From Rhodococcus sp040643435 (lineage in GTDB: Bacteria; Actinomycetota; Actinomycetes; Mycobacteriales; Mycobacteriaceae), in assembly GCF_040643435.1 (NCBI RefSeq), contig NZ_JBEYUH010000014.1:62001-126000 (forward strand): a DNA stretch of 64,000 nucleotides, in the 5' to 3' direction. Shown here in pieces: positions 27,932 through 58,304 of this stretch; position 1 is the first letter of the stretch; each line of letters starts with the position of its first letter. The notes beneath the pieces are model-generated. The model was not told where the DNA came from. It saw nothing but the letters and a program-made list of their open reading frames with translations, and searched no databases. The translations under genes were made by a program, and so were the position numbers.

Positions 27932-28270
27932 TCAGGCGCCGCGCCGCTTGGCCTTGAGCAGGTCCAGGCGTTCTTTGAGCAGATCCTCGAGCTCCTCGAT
28001 CGAGCGGCGCTCGAGCAGCATGTCCCAGTGGGTGCGCGGCGGCTTGACCTTCTTCGGCTCGGGTGCGGCGCCTTCCACCAGGGTGCCTTCGAGGCCGTTC
28101 TTGCAGATCCAGGTGCCGGGGATCTCCGCGTCGTCCGCGAACGGCACGTCGTATTCCTCGCCGTTGTCGCAGCGGTAGCGGGCGATTCGCCGCGGCGCCA
28201 GATCGTGGTCGCGGTCGGTTTCGTAGCTCACCGCCCCGAGTCGGCTGCCTCGCAGTACACGATCTGCCAT
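27932..28270 (-). CDS. rbpA: RNA polymerase-binding protein RbpA
   Basis: This 112-aa actinobacterial protein binds RNA polymerase and group 1/2 sigma factors and stabilises the open complex. The sequence begins MADRVLRGSRLGAVSYETDR, continues with the zinc-like core YRCDNGEEYDVPFADDAEIP then WICKNG, and ends with the sigma-interacting RTHWDMLLERRSIEELEDLL. The ATG at 28270 is preceded by GGAAGG; a longer frame would add 19 unlikely residues. In M. tuberculosis rbpA is next to the ppm1 gene. Here the pap operon lies between them. Confidence 0.95.
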   Translation of the reverse strand: MADRVLRGSRLGAVSYETDRDHDLAPRRIARYRCDNGEEYDVPFADDAEIPGTWICKNGLEGTLVEGAAPEPKKVKPPRTHWDMLLERRSIEELEDLLKERLDLLKAKRRGA

Positions 28271-28498
28271 GGTGGTGTCCTTCCTTGTGTGCTCCGCCCG
28301 GGCGCCGGTGCCGTGCGGCACCCCCACCGGGCTCGACGTCCACAGTGCTCAACGTCGACGAAGCCGATTCCGTTCCCGCGGCCCCTCGCAGAGCCGAACG
28401 ACCAGTCTACCGAGCCGCCGCGGCGCCGCGCGCGCGGCATCCGCACCGCCCGCGCGCCGGTATCGGCGCCGCCCGGCGCGCCAGTACAGTGACTGCTC

Positions 28499-28831
28499 GT
28501 GACCGGACGTGACGCGCAAGCCGACACCTGCCTGTGGTGTGGTCGCCCGGTCGCCGAACTCGGCACCGGGCGGCGGCGACGCTACTGCCGCCAGTCGTGC
28601 CGGCAGCGGGCCTACGAACAGCGCAGCACCACCCGCCGCGCCGGGTTGCCCGACGACGCGGTGGTGCTCACCGCCGCCGAGGTCGAGGCGCTCGCCGACC
28701 GGGCCTTCCGGGTGCGGTGCGCCGCCGAGGATGTGGCCACCGCCGTCGCCGAGGGCGCCGGCGGTGACGAACTGGCCGCGCTGTGCCGGGAGTTGCTCGA
28801 GCTGGCCCGCGACGCCGAACGCCTGCGCTGA
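28499..28831 (+). CDS. Small Cys-pair protein, 110 aa, unknown function
   Basis: The GTG-started 110-aa frame opens with a likely zinc knuckle, CLWCGRPV...YCRQSCRQRAYEQR, giving a CxxC-x(n)-CxxxC set typical of small zinc-binding proteins. It is followed by an acidic helical half rich in Ala, Glu and Arg (LTAAEVEALADRAFRVR). It is divergent from rbpA, with about 230 bases between the starts. I recognise related short proteins in actinobacteria only as uncharacterised. Zinc binding is inferred. Confidence 0.6.
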   Translation: MTGRDAQADTCLWCGRPVAELGTGRRRRYCRQSCRQRAYEQRSTTRRAGLPDDAVVLTAAEVEALADRAFRVRCAAEDVATAVAEGAGGDELAALCRELLELARDAERLR

Positions 28832-28854
28832 CCCCGCCCGCCGCGACCGGCAGG

Positions 28855-29439
28855 TCAGGCGAAGAAGCCACCCATGGTGTAGATGACCTGGCAGAACGCC
28901 CCGTTGGCGTACTGCACGGAGCCGAACAGGGCACCGAGCACCGCGCCGGGCCCGGTGTCGATCACCGCCGACTGCAGTCCGCCGCCGTTGCCGAGGGTGG
29001 CGACACCGACGCGGAAGTTCTCCATGTTCATCCACACGAACTTCAGGTCCGACGCCGCGACCGGCGCCGGCACGGTGGGTTCGACGAACACCGCGACCGA
29101 GCCGAACGGCACCTGCCCGTGCGGTCCGGGATGCACCCAGGCATTGGTCATCGCGAACGGCACCAGGGCACCGCCGCAGCCGGGCCCGACGGTCGGGGCC
29201 GGTGCCGTGAACGGCTGCGGGATGTTCTTCGGCGGCGGCGCGAACGGATTCGCCGAGCCGGAGTCGTCGACGAGCCGTTCGAGCGCGGCGAGGGTCTCCG
29301 GGGAATCGGCGACCTCGGCGCGCAACTGCTCGAGCGGCACACCCGGCGGAGCCGGGTCGGCGGCCGCCTGGGCGGGCATCGCGGCGAGCGCGGCGGCGAG
29401 CAGGGCGGTGACGAGCGGGGCGGATCGGCGACGCGACAT
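28855..29439 (-). CDS. Secreted protein of unknown function, 194 aa
   Basis: The protein begins MSRRRSAPLVTALLAAALAA followed by MPAQAAADP, a standard Sec signal peptide with an AxA cleavage site near residue 27. The mature part has a Pro-rich spacer, two Cys (GPGCGG and NGAFCQV) that could form a disulfide, and a beta-rich C-terminal half (VAVFVEPTVPAPVAASDLKFVWMN, continuing to SVQYANGAFCQVIYTMGG). The start is fixed by AAGGAG seven bases upstream. No family name is recalled; similar exported proteins occur in rhodococci. It lies between rbpA and the NRPS and is divergent from the latter. Confidence 0.7.
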   Translation of the reverse strand: MSRRRSAPLVTALLAAALAAMPAQAAADPAPPGVPLEQLRAEVADSPETLAALERLVDDSGSANPFAPPPKNIPQPFTAPAPTVGPGCGGALVPFAMTNAWVHPGPHGQVPFGSVAVFVEPTVPAPVAASDLKFVWMNMENFRVGVATLGNGGGLQSAVIDTGPGAVLGALFGSVQYANGAFCQVIYTMGGFFA

Positions 29440-29965
29440 CTCGGGCTCCTTCGAGTCGGGGCGAACGGGCGGGGCGAGACGATCCGGTCGCGATCCGGTC
29501 ACGTCCGGGTCGCGGCACGGGGCACGAACACGACGGTCGCTTCGAGAATAAAAAGACCTGTCGGATTGTGGAGGCGTTTTCCGCCGAGTGCGGTCGCGGC
29601 ATTGCCGGTAGCCCCGCAGATCACCCCCGTCACGAACAGGACAATCATCCCCAGGGGTCGGGAAATGTTATCGAACCGCGACGAAAACCGTGGTCAACGC
29701 CTGATTTCCGAGGTCGTGTCCGCTTCGCCGCCGGCGCCGCGGCGCCGACGGCGCCCCCGCAGTGGGCCCGGGAGCGGGCTCGGCCGGATTCCGCTGCTGC
29801 CGCCGACAGAGGTGGTCTAGCTTGGTGAGGTCCCGCTCACACGGGACACGCACGATCGAACGGGGGTCCGATCGCCTCACCGCACAGCCGGCGGTGTCGG
29901 GTCGGCCCCTGCACGCGATGTCGGGGGACGTGCCGATCACGGCCAACATCGCTTTCGGAGGGGTC
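29440..29965. other. Divergent regulatory region upstream of the NRPS
   Basis: This 526-base stretch separates the secreted-protein gene and the NRPS, which point away from each other, so it should hold both promoters. An AT-richer patch (gaataaaaagacctg) lies near 29547. GTCCCG at 29830-29835 and CGGGAC at 29842-29847 form a short inverted repeat inside the NRPS leader. I looked for an iron-box-like palindrome because the first condensation domain is EntF-like and did not find one. The NRPS frame stays open upstream to 29762, but no better start is seen there. Confidence 0.4.
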
Positions 29966-51970
<22,005 letters not shown>

Positions 51971-51973
51971 CCC

Positions 51974-52002
51974 CACTGCTATGCATCCCATGCATAGCAG
52001 TG
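51974..52002. promoter_or_regulatory. Perfect 13-bp inverted repeat between NRPS and P450 genes
   Basis: CACTGCTATGCAT at 51974-51986 is mirrored by ATGCATAGCAGTG at 51990-52002 around a CCC loop. It begins three bases after the NRPS stop and ends 51 bases before the P450 start. It has no T-run on either strand and is only moderately GC-rich, so an operator is at least as likely as a terminator. TATGCA recurs at 52025. The LysR or TetR proteins encoded downstream are possible ligands. Confidence 0.6.
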
Positions 52003-52053
52003 GATGCAGATTATGAGTTGGATTTATGCAGTGAGTGGCCGTTCACTGAAGGC

Positions 52054-53229
52054 ATGACCAGCAGCCCGCCCACTGCCGACCTCGACCTGTTCGCCGACGA
52101 CATACTCGTCGACCCCTACCCGACGTTCACCGCACTGCGCGAACTCGCCCCCGTGGTGTACCTGCCCGCCCACGACGTCTACGCCCTGACCCGCTACGAC
52201 GTCATCCGGGACGCCCTCGGCGACCCGGCGACCTTCTCCTCCCGCACCGTCGGCTTCAACCCCGCCGCCAACGACGTCCTGCAGGGCACCTCGCTGGCAT
52301 CGGACCCACCCGTCCACACCGAACTGCGCGCCGCCCTCACCGAGAACCTGTCCCCGCGGGCGCTGCGCGGACTCAAGAGCACCATCGAGTCCAAGGCCGA
52401 CGCGCTGGTCGCCGACCTCGTCGCCCAAGGGTCATTCGAGGCCATCGACGCCCTCGCCCGCGCCTTCCCGCTCGAGATCGTCGCCGACCTCATCGGCTTC
52501 ACCGGTGAGGTCCGGGCCAACATGCTCCGCTGGGGACAGGCCGCCATGGAAGTACTCGGCCCGATGAACCCGCGCACCGCCGAGAACTTCCCCATCGCCG
52601 GGGAACTGTATGCATGGTGCTCGCAGGTCACCGCCGAGGATCTGACCCCCGGCTCGGTCGGCCGCGGCATCTTCGACGCCGAAGCCCGCGGCGCCATCCC
52701 CGCCGGCAGCGCCGGCCACATCATCCACCAGTATCTCGGCGCCGGGGTGGACACCACCATCGCCTCGATCGGCAACCTCATCGCCCTGTTCTCGGCGTTC
52801 CCCGAGCAGTTCGACCTGCTCCGCAGCGACCCCACCCTGGTGCCGGCGGCCTTCGCCGAGGTGCTGCGCTACTGGGCACCGCTGCACGCCTGGGGCCGGG
52901 CCGTGACCCGCGACGTCGAGATCGACGGCTTCGCCGTGCCCGCCGGAGCGCAGGTGGCGATCCTGTTCGGGGCCGGCAACCGCGATCCGCGGCACTACGA
53001 CGATCCGGACACCTTCCGCATCGACCGCAACCCGGTCGACCACCTGTCCTTCGGCTACGGCCCGCACGGCTGCGCCGGCCAGGGCCTCGCCCGCCTCGAA
53101 GCGCACGCGGTGATCACCGCGCTGGCCACCCACACCCGCCGCCTGGTCGCCGCGGAACCGGTCCGCGTGCCCGCCAACACCACCCGCTCCATCGACCGGC
53201 TCGACATCACGGAGGTCGTCCCCGCATGA
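52054..53229 (+). CDS. Cytochrome P450
   Basis: This 391-aa class I P450 has the full set of motifs: the I-helix oxygen-binding AGVDTTIAS, the ExxR motif in AEVLRYWAP, and the haem loop FGYGPHGCAGQGLARLE with its Cys ligand. The N-terminus (DDILVDPYPTFTALRELAPVVYLP) resembles bacterial P450s that act on small aromatic acids and ethers, such as the CYP199A type, but the substrate cannot be fixed. Ferredoxin and ferredoxin reductase genes follow with four-base overlaps, so the three form a self-sufficient redox operon. It could instead tailor the upstream NRPS product; the intervening palindrome and the catabolic neighbours favour an independent role. Confidence 0.9.
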   Translation: MTSSPPTADLDLFADDILVDPYPTFTALRELAPVVYLPAHDVYALTRYDVIRDALGDPATFSSRTVGFNPAANDVLQGTSLASDPPVHTELRAALTENLSPRALRGLKSTIESKADALVADLVAQGSFEAIDALARAFPLEIVADLIGFTGEVRANMLRWGQAAMEVLGPMNPRTAENFPIAGELYAWCSQVTAEDLTPGSVGRGIFDAEARGAIPAGSAGHIIHQYLGAGVDTTIASIGNLIALFSAFPEQFDLLRSDPTLVPAAFAEVLRYWAPLHAWGRAVTRDVEIDGFAVPAGAQVAILFGAGNRDPRHYDDPDTFRIDRNPVDHLSFGYGPHGCAGQGLARLEAHAVITALATHTRRLVAAEPVRVPANTTRSIDRLDITEVVPA

Positions 53230-53420
53230 AGATCACCCTCGACCGCCCCCGTTGCGAAGGCCACGGCCTGTGCGAGGAGGCCGCACCCGAACTGATGCAC
53301 CTCGACGACGACGGTGAACTGATCCTCGACGTCACCGAGGTGCCCGAGGACAGTCCGCAGGCCGCCGCAGCCGGCGCCGCCGTGCGGGTGTGCCCCGTCG
53401 CCGCCCTGAAGTTGACATGA
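53226..53420 (+). CDS. [3Fe-4S] ferredoxin for the P450
   Basis: This 64-aa ferredoxin carries CEGHGLCEEAAPELM and the distal VRVCPVAALKL. That gives three Cys ligands with His in place of the second one, typical of P450-associated 3Fe-4S ferredoxins. It passes electrons from the reductase to the P450. Its ATG overlaps the P450 stop and its stop overlaps the next start (ATGA at both junctions), so stoichiometric translation is expected. Confidence 0.92.
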   Translation: MKITLDRPRCEGHGLCEEAAPELMHLDDDGELILDVTEVPEDSPQAAAAGAAVRVCPVAALKLT

Positions 53421-54577
53421 CCACCGCAACCGCCGGCCCCGCCCCCGAGATCGAGCGCATCGTCGTGGTCGGCAACGGCATCGCCGGGCAGACCGCCTGC
53501 GACAGCCTGCGCACCGCCGGCTTCACCGGGCACCTGACCATCGTCGGCGACGAACCCCACCCGGCCTACTCACGGCCGGCGCTGTCGAAGGCACTGCTCA
53601 CCGCCGGCGGCTCGCACGAGTTGCCCGCCCCCACGCACGGCGCCACCGAACTGCTCGGCGTCGCCGCGGTGGACCTCGACGTCACCGCGCGGGTGGTCCG
53701 GCTCGAGGACGGCACCGAACTGCCCTACGACGGCCTCGTCATCGCCTCCGGAACGCGACCGCGACCGCTGGGGGACGGCGCCCTCGTCCTGCGCACCCTC
53801 GACGACGCACTGGCCCTGCGTGAGCGGCTCGCCGACCGTCCCTCGGTGGCGGTCGTCGGCGCCGGTCCGCTCGGCATGGAGATCGCCTCCGCGGCCGTGC
53901 AGGCCGGCTGCGAGGTCACCGTCGTCGCCGACGTCGCACCGATGCGCCCCCAGTTCGGGCCGTATCTGTCCGAGCTGTTCACCACCGCCGCCACCGCGGC
54001 CGGGGTGAAGATCGTCTCCGGCACCGCCACCGGCCACGACTCCGGCACGGTGACCCTCGACGACGGCAGCCGCATCACCGCCGACCTCGTCGTCGCCGCG
54101 ATCGGTGACCTGCCCAACGTCGAATGGCTGCGCGACTGCGGGCTGCTCACCGACGGGCGCCTGGTCGCCGATGCCCGCGGCCGCGTCGCCCCGGGCATCG
54201 TCGCCGCCGGAGACGTCGTGCACCTGCCGATCCGGGGGACGGTGCGGCGCAGTCCGTTGTGGAACAGCGCCATCGAGCAGGCCAGTGTCGCGGCGACCGC
54301 GCTGCTGCGCGGCGACGACGCCCCGGAATACGACACCGACCCGTACTTCTGGACCGAGCAGTTCGGGTTGCACCTCAAGGCGGTCGGGCACCTGCCGGTC
54401 GAGGGGGAACCGGAGTTCCTCGTCGGCGACGACCCCCTCGGCCCGGCGCTGCTGCACTGGCGGCACCCGGACGGCGCGGGGGTGGCGGTGGCGATCAATC
54501 ACCGCATCCCCATCCCGAAGCTGCGGCGCGCCGCGACCACCGGACAACCCCCGGGACCGGCGCGAACGGCCGGGTAA
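53417..54577 (+). CDS. FAD-dependent ferredoxin reductase
   Basis: This 386-aa NAD(P)H:ferredoxin reductase belongs to the putidaredoxin reductase/BphA4 family. The FAD site is IVVVGNGIAGQTACDSLR; YSRPALSKALLT is the family signature; the NAD site is SVAVVGAGPLGMEIASAAVQ; and GIVAAGDVVHLP binds the flavin again. The C-terminal domain has DPYFWTEQFGLHLKAVG, standard for the family. It completes the three-component P450 system in one coupled operon. Confidence 0.92.
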   Translation: MTTATAGPAPEIERIVVVGNGIAGQTACDSLRTAGFTGHLTIVGDEPHPAYSRPALSKALLTAGGSHELPAPTHGATELLGVAAVDLDVTARVVRLEDGTELPYDGLVIASGTRPRPLGDGALVLRTLDDALALRERLADRPSVAVVGAGPLGMEIASAAVQAGCEVTVVADVAPMRPQFGPYLSELFTTAATAAGVKIVSGTATGHDSGTVTLDDGSRITADLVVAAIGDLPNVEWLRDCGLLTDGRLVADARGRVAPGIVAAGDVVHLPIRGTVRRSPLWNSAIEQASVAATALLRGDDAPEYDTDPYFWTEQFGLHLKAVGHLPVEGEPEFLVGDDPLGPALLHWRHPDGAGVAVAINHRIPIPKLRRAATTGQPPGPARTAG

Positions 54578-54587
54578 CTTTGTGTGG

Positions 54588-55550
54588 GTGAACCCCCCGC
54601 CGGACCACCCGGCCGACCCCGACCTCCCGCGACTCGCCTCGGTCAACCTCAACCTGCTGGTGCCGCTGCTGGCGCTGCTCGAGGAACGCTCGGTCACCCG
54701 CGCCGCCGCCCGCGTGGGGATGACCCAGCCGGCGATGAGTCACGCGCTCGGCCGGATGCGCCGCCTGTTCGGGGACGAGCTGGTGGTCCGGCAGGGGAGC
54801 GGTCTGGTGCTCACCCCGCGGGCCCTCGAGCTGATCGTGCCCCTGCGGGAGGTGCTGCGGCACACCGCCCGGGTGGTCGACTTCCCCGGCTTCGACCCGG
54901 CCCGGGACGCCCGTACGATCACCCTGGCGATGACCAACAGCACTGCCTTCGTGGTCGGGCCCGAGCTGACGCGCCTGCTCGCGGCGCGGGCCCCGCACGC
55001 GACCGTGCGCATCCGCACGTTCATCGAGCCGCACCCGTCCGATTTCACCGACGAGGGGGTCGACGCGGTGCTGCTGTCGCAGGCGTTCGCCGCGCCCTAT
55101 CCGCGGGAACGGCTGTACGAGAACCGGTGGGTGGTGATCGCCCACCCCGACACCGACCCGGATGCCTCCGCGCTCGAGCTGCTCGCGTCGATCCCGCACG
55201 TCACCTATGACGCCCGGCAGCGGGTGGCTCCCTATGCCGCGCTCGACGCCGCCGGGGTGCGGTACCGGATCGGTCGGCTGGTCTCCGATTTCCTGCTCGT
55301 GCCGCATCTGGTCGGCCGCGCCGGCGGCGTTGCGGTGCACACCTACCGGGTGGCGCGGCAGATGGGCCGGCAGATGCCCTTGCGGATCGAGGAGTTCCCG
55401 TTGCCGGTGGCCCCGCTGGGGGTGGATGTGGTGTGGAATCCGCGGCTGGCCGACAGCGAGTTCATCGCCTGGTTGCGCAGCATCCTCGTCGAGGCGATCG
55501 CAGCCACCGAGGCGCTCGCGGCGAATCAGTCGGGCACGTCGAGCAGATAG
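54588..55550 (+). CDS. LysR-family transcriptional regulator
   Basis: This 320-aa regulator has an N-terminal winged helix (LNLLVPLLALLEERSVTRAAARVG, MTQPAMSHALGRMRRLFGDEL) and a PBP2-type effector domain (TITLAMTNSTAFVVGPELTRLL; FVHTYRVARQ-like strand near the end). It resembles NodD/LinR-type members. It starts at a GTG 11 bases after the reductase gene and is probably co-transcribed with the P450 operon, which it may control, possibly through the palindrome at 51974. A GTG six bases upstream is an alternative start. Its last 25 bases overlap the convergent tetR gene. Confidence 0.87.
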   Translation: MNPPPDHPADPDLPRLASVNLNLLVPLLALLEERSVTRAAARVGMTQPAMSHALGRMRRLFGDELVVRQGSGLVLTPRALELIVPLREVLRHTARVVDFPGFDPARDARTITLAMTNSTAFVVGPELTRLLAARAPHATVRIRTFIEPHPSDFTDEGVDAVLLSQAFAAPYPRERLYENRWVVIAHPDTDPDASALELLASIPHVTYDARQRVAPYAALDAAGVRYRIGRLVSDFLLVPHLVGRAGGVAVHTYRVARQMGRQMPLRIEEFPLPVAPLGVDVVWNPRLADSEFIAWLRSILVEAIAATEALAANQSGTSSR

Positions 55551-56113
55551 CACCACGAGTCGGTGAGTTCGTCGAGGCAGATCGCCCGCGGGGTGCGCCA
55601 GCCGACGGAGAAGTAGCGCCGCGACATGTGTTCGAGCTGGCCGAAGGCCAGCACACAGCGGATGCGGCGACGGTCGGGGGCCAGCCGGCCGGCCCGGTCG
55701 AGGCCTTCGGTCATGTCGGTGACGGCGCTTTCGAACCACCGTTCGGTCTTTGCGACCACATCGGGGTCGTGCGCGGCCTGATAGGACGCCGTCATATAGG
55801 GCTTGATCTCGTCCCACTGGGAGAACTTGCGATCGAGCCACTGCCGGATCAGCGGGCGTGAGCCCGAGGCGACGACCGCGGTCAGGCTCGGGTCGTCGGC
55901 GGCGGTGAGGATCGTGTCGACCTTCGTCAGCAAGGCGCTCATCACGTCGGCCTTGGACGAGAAGTGCAGGTAGAAGGTGGTGCGGGTGGACCCGGCGGCG
56001 GTCGCGATGTCGTCGATGGTGGTCGCCGCGTAGCCCTTGGTGCCGAACAGTTCGAGGGCCTTGGCGAGGAACAACTCGTAGGTCATCTGCTTCTGGGCGG
56101 CACGAAGGGACAT
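55526..56113 (-). CDS. TetR-family transcriptional regulator
   Basis: This 195-aa repressor has a canonical N-terminal HTH: QMTYELFLAKALELFGTKGYAATTIDDIATAAG followed by STRTTFYLHFSSKADVMSALL. The C-terminal ligand domain is helical (WDEIKPYMTASYQAAHDPDVV, then FGQLEHMSRRYFSVG). It is divergent from the hydrolase operon starting at 56263, with 149 bases between, the classic layout for a repressor of that operon responding to its substrate. Its 3' end overlaps the lysR gene by 25 bases in convergent orientation. Confidence 0.9.
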   Translation of the reverse strand: MSLRAAQKQMTYELFLAKALELFGTKGYAATTIDDIATAAGSTRTTFYLHFSSKADVMSALLTKVDTILTAADDPSLTAVVASGSRPLIRQWLDRKFSQWDEIKPYMTASYQAAHDPDVVAKTERWFESAVTDMTEGLDRAGRLAPDRRRIRCVLAFGQLEHMSRRYFSVGWRTPRAICLDELTDSWCYLLDVPD

Positions 56114-56183
56114 GGAAAGCCATCCTAGCCTCGACGCCCGAGGTTACCGGCGAGTACAGTAAGTCATCGGGACGTAAATTCAC

Positions 56184-56211
56184 TTGACAGTGTGTAATCC
56201 TAATCTTTATT
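56184..56211 (+). promoter_or_regulatory. Predicted promoter of the hydrolase operon
   Basis: TTGACA at 56184-56189, a consensus -35, is followed after 16 bases by TTTATT at 56206-56211. It lies in the divergent tetR/hydrolase spacer, which is unusually AT-rich for this genome. CACT...AGTG flanks the -35 (56181-56192) and could be part of a TetR operator. The transcription start would fall near 56218. Confidence 0.55.
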
Positions 56212-56262
56212 GTGACTCCCACCACGTCGCATCCCCCTGCGACGCCGATGAAAGGAAGCGCG

Positions 56263-57270
56263 ATGACCGGCCCCGAGACCGCGACCGCCACCGTCCACAC
56301 CGTCCTCGGTCCGGTCGCCGCCGCCGACCTCGGCGTCGTCGCCGTCCACGAGGCCCTGCTGTCCGTGCTGCCCGGCGCCCAGCACGCCTACGACCTCGAC
56401 CTCGACCGCGCCGAGATCTTCACCACGCTGCTCGGCAAACTCCGCGACTTCCGCGCCGCCGGCGGCGGCACCCTCGTCGACGCCACCGGGATGTTCCACG
56501 GCCGCGACCTCCCCATGTACGAAAACCTCTCCCGCGCCTCCGGGGTACACATCGTCGCCTCTACCGGCCTCGGCCCGGAGAACCTGCTCGGCGGCTACTT
56601 CCTGACCCCGCAGACCAACCCGCCCACCCCCTGGCCCGCCGAGAAGTTCGCCGACCTGTTCACCAAGGAGGTCACCGAAGGCATGGTCGTGCCGCGCGTC
56701 GAACGCCGCGCCGCCGCCGGCCTGGTCACCACCGCCGCCGACCCGGCCGGCATGACCGCCACCGAGGAGAGCCTGTTCCGCGGCGCCGCCCGCGCCGGCC
56801 GCGCCACCGGTGTCGCGGTGTCCCTGCGGTACGGCAAGGACCCCCTCGCCGACCTCGACATCGCCCTCGACGAACACCTGCCCGCCGACCGCATCGTCGT
56901 CGGGGGACTGGACCGCCGCGACGCCGTCGCCGCCGGCGCACCCGCCGAGATCGCCCGCCGCGGCGCCTACATCGCCCTCGACCACCTCGGCAGCGAGGAC
57001 GAGACCCACATCTCCGACGCCGAGCGCGTCACCCTGGTCACCGAGCTCGTCGCCGCCGGACTCGGCCACCGCCTGCTGCTCTCGTGCAACGCCACCGGCG
57101 TCGCCGCGGGGCATCCCGCCCGCGAGCTGCCCTTCGGCTACGTGCTCACCGACTTCGCGCCGCGGCTGCGCGCCGCCGGCCTCGGCGACGACGAGCTCGA
57201 CCGCATCCTCACCGCCAACCCGCGCGAGCTGCTCACGGTCACCTCGACTCGCTCGAGCACCGACCAGTAA
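56263..57270 (+). CDS. Phosphotriesterase-family pseudoenzyme
   Basis: This 335-aa protein is a clear paralogue of the next gene (VLGPVAAADLGVVAVHEALL against VLGPIAPEELGIVAIHEHIG) but has lost nearly every metal ligand of the phosphotriesterase fold. HxH became HEA, the carbamylated Lys aligns with Thr, the two later His align with Arg and Gly, and the final Asp aligns with Asn. It is full length with no stop or frameshift, so it is maintained. It may be a structural or regulatory partner of the active paralogue. AAAGGAAG before 56263 sets the start. Metal-dependent hydrolysis is unlikely; function unknown. Confidence 0.75.
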   Translation: MTGPETATATVHTVLGPVAAADLGVVAVHEALLSVLPGAQHAYDLDLDRAEIFTTLLGKLRDFRAAGGGTLVDATGMFHGRDLPMYENLSRASGVHIVASTGLGPENLLGGYFLTPQTNPPTPWPAEKFADLFTKEVTEGMVVPRVERRAAAGLVTTAADPAGMTATEESLFRGAARAGRATGVAVSLRYGKDPLADLDIALDEHLPADRIVVGGLDRRDAVAAGAPAEIARRGAYIALDHLGSEDETHISDAERVTLVTELVAAGLGHRLLLSCNATGVAAGHPARELPFGYVLTDFAPRLRAAGLGDDELDRILTANPRELLTVTSTRSSTDQ

Positions 57271-57303
57271 CCACCGAACGTCTTCGTCCCGAAGGGGAAT
57301 GTT

Positions 57304-58260
57304 GTGTCGAGAGTGAACACCGTCCTGGGTCCGATCGCCCCCGAGGAACTGGGCATCGTCGCCATCCACGAACACATCGGATACGGCATGCCCGGCTCCG
57401 AACTGGACACCCGCTGGTGGAAGAGCCCCGAGGTCCGCTACGAGGAGACCGTCCCGAAGCTGCGCACATTCCACGAATACGGCGGCGGCACCTTCGTCGA
57501 CGTCACCGGCATCTGCAACGGCCGCGACATCGACTACTACAAGTCGCTTTCGGCCAAGACCGGCGTCCACATCATCGCCTGCACCGGCTTCGTCGGCGGC
57601 GACACCGCCCTGCCGTTCTTCGAACGCGCCTCGGTCGACTACCTCACCCGCCAGTTCGTGCACGAGATCACCGTCGGCATCGGCGACACCGGCAGCCGCG
57701 CCGGCGTCATCAAGGTCGGGGTCTCCCGAGGCGGGAAGATGACCGACCTCGACAAGCGCATCTACCGCGCCGCCGCCCGCGCCGCCCTCGACACCGGCGT
57801 GCCCATCCTCACCCACCTCGCGATCGACGCCGAGAACGCCATCGCCATCTTCAACGAAGAAGGCCTGCCCCTGAACCGCGTGCTGTTCGGGCACGCCGAC
57901 GACGGCGTCAACGCCGAGAAGACCCGCGACACCTGGATCGCGCAGCAGGGCGGCCGCGTCGGCTTCGATACCTTCGGCTACGAAACCGAACTCGAGGACC
58001 CGCCGTTCTGGGCCCGCCCCCGCGCCGAACGCCTCGCCCACTTCCTCCGCTTCCTCGATGCCGGCCACCTCGATCAGGCGCTCGCCGGCGTCGACGCCAA
58101 CTGCAGCCCACTCGGCTGGCCCGGCGTCAAGGGACACACGGTGAACTACCTGTTCGAAGACCTCATCCCGGACCTGCGCAAGGCCGGACTCGACAAGGCC
58201 ACCATCACCAAGCTCTTCGTCGAGAACCCCGCCGATTTCCTCACCATCGCGCAGCCCTGA
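57304..58260 (+). CDS. Phosphotriesterase-family metal hydrolase/lactonase
   Basis: This 318-aa TIM-barrel hydrolase has all binuclear-metal ligands: HEH in AIHEHIGYG, the carbamylated Lys in AGVIKVGVSRG, His in VPILTHLAID, His in VLFGHADDG and Asp in AGVDANC. Relatives include phosphotriesterase, PLL lactonases such as QsdA of rhodococci, and PHP. The real substrate here is probably a lactone or ester formed in the operon's pathway. The GTG at 57304 follows GAAGGGGAA. It lies 33 bases after its degenerate paralogue. Confidence 0.87.
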   Translation: MSRVNTVLGPIAPEELGIVAIHEHIGYGMPGSELDTRWWKSPEVRYEETVPKLRTFHEYGGGTFVDVTGICNGRDIDYYKSLSAKTGVHIIACTGFVGGDTALPFFERASVDYLTRQFVHEITVGIGDTGSRAGVIKVGVSRGGKMTDLDKRIYRAAARAALDTGVPILTHLAIDAENAIAIFNEEGLPLNRVLFGHADDGVNAEKTRDTWIAQQGGRVGFDTFGYETELEDPPFWARPRAERLAHFLRFLDAGHLDQALAGVDANCSPLGWPGVKGHTVNYLFEDLIPDLRKAGLDKATITKLFVENPADFLTIAQP

Positions 58261-58304
58261 CCCGAACCTCCCGGCGCCCCCGCGCCTTCCGAAAGAGACA
58301 GCAC

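Noticed and set aside
29762..29965. Upstream extension of the NRPS frame
   Set aside because: Pro/Arg/Ser-rich with no domain and no ribosome site at its first codon; the C domain starts properly just after the ATG at 29966.
29440..29965. Possible iron-box (IdeR/DmdR) regulating the NRPS
   Set aside because: The EntF-like start suggested a siderophore, but no TTAGGTTAGGCTAACC-like palindrome was found.
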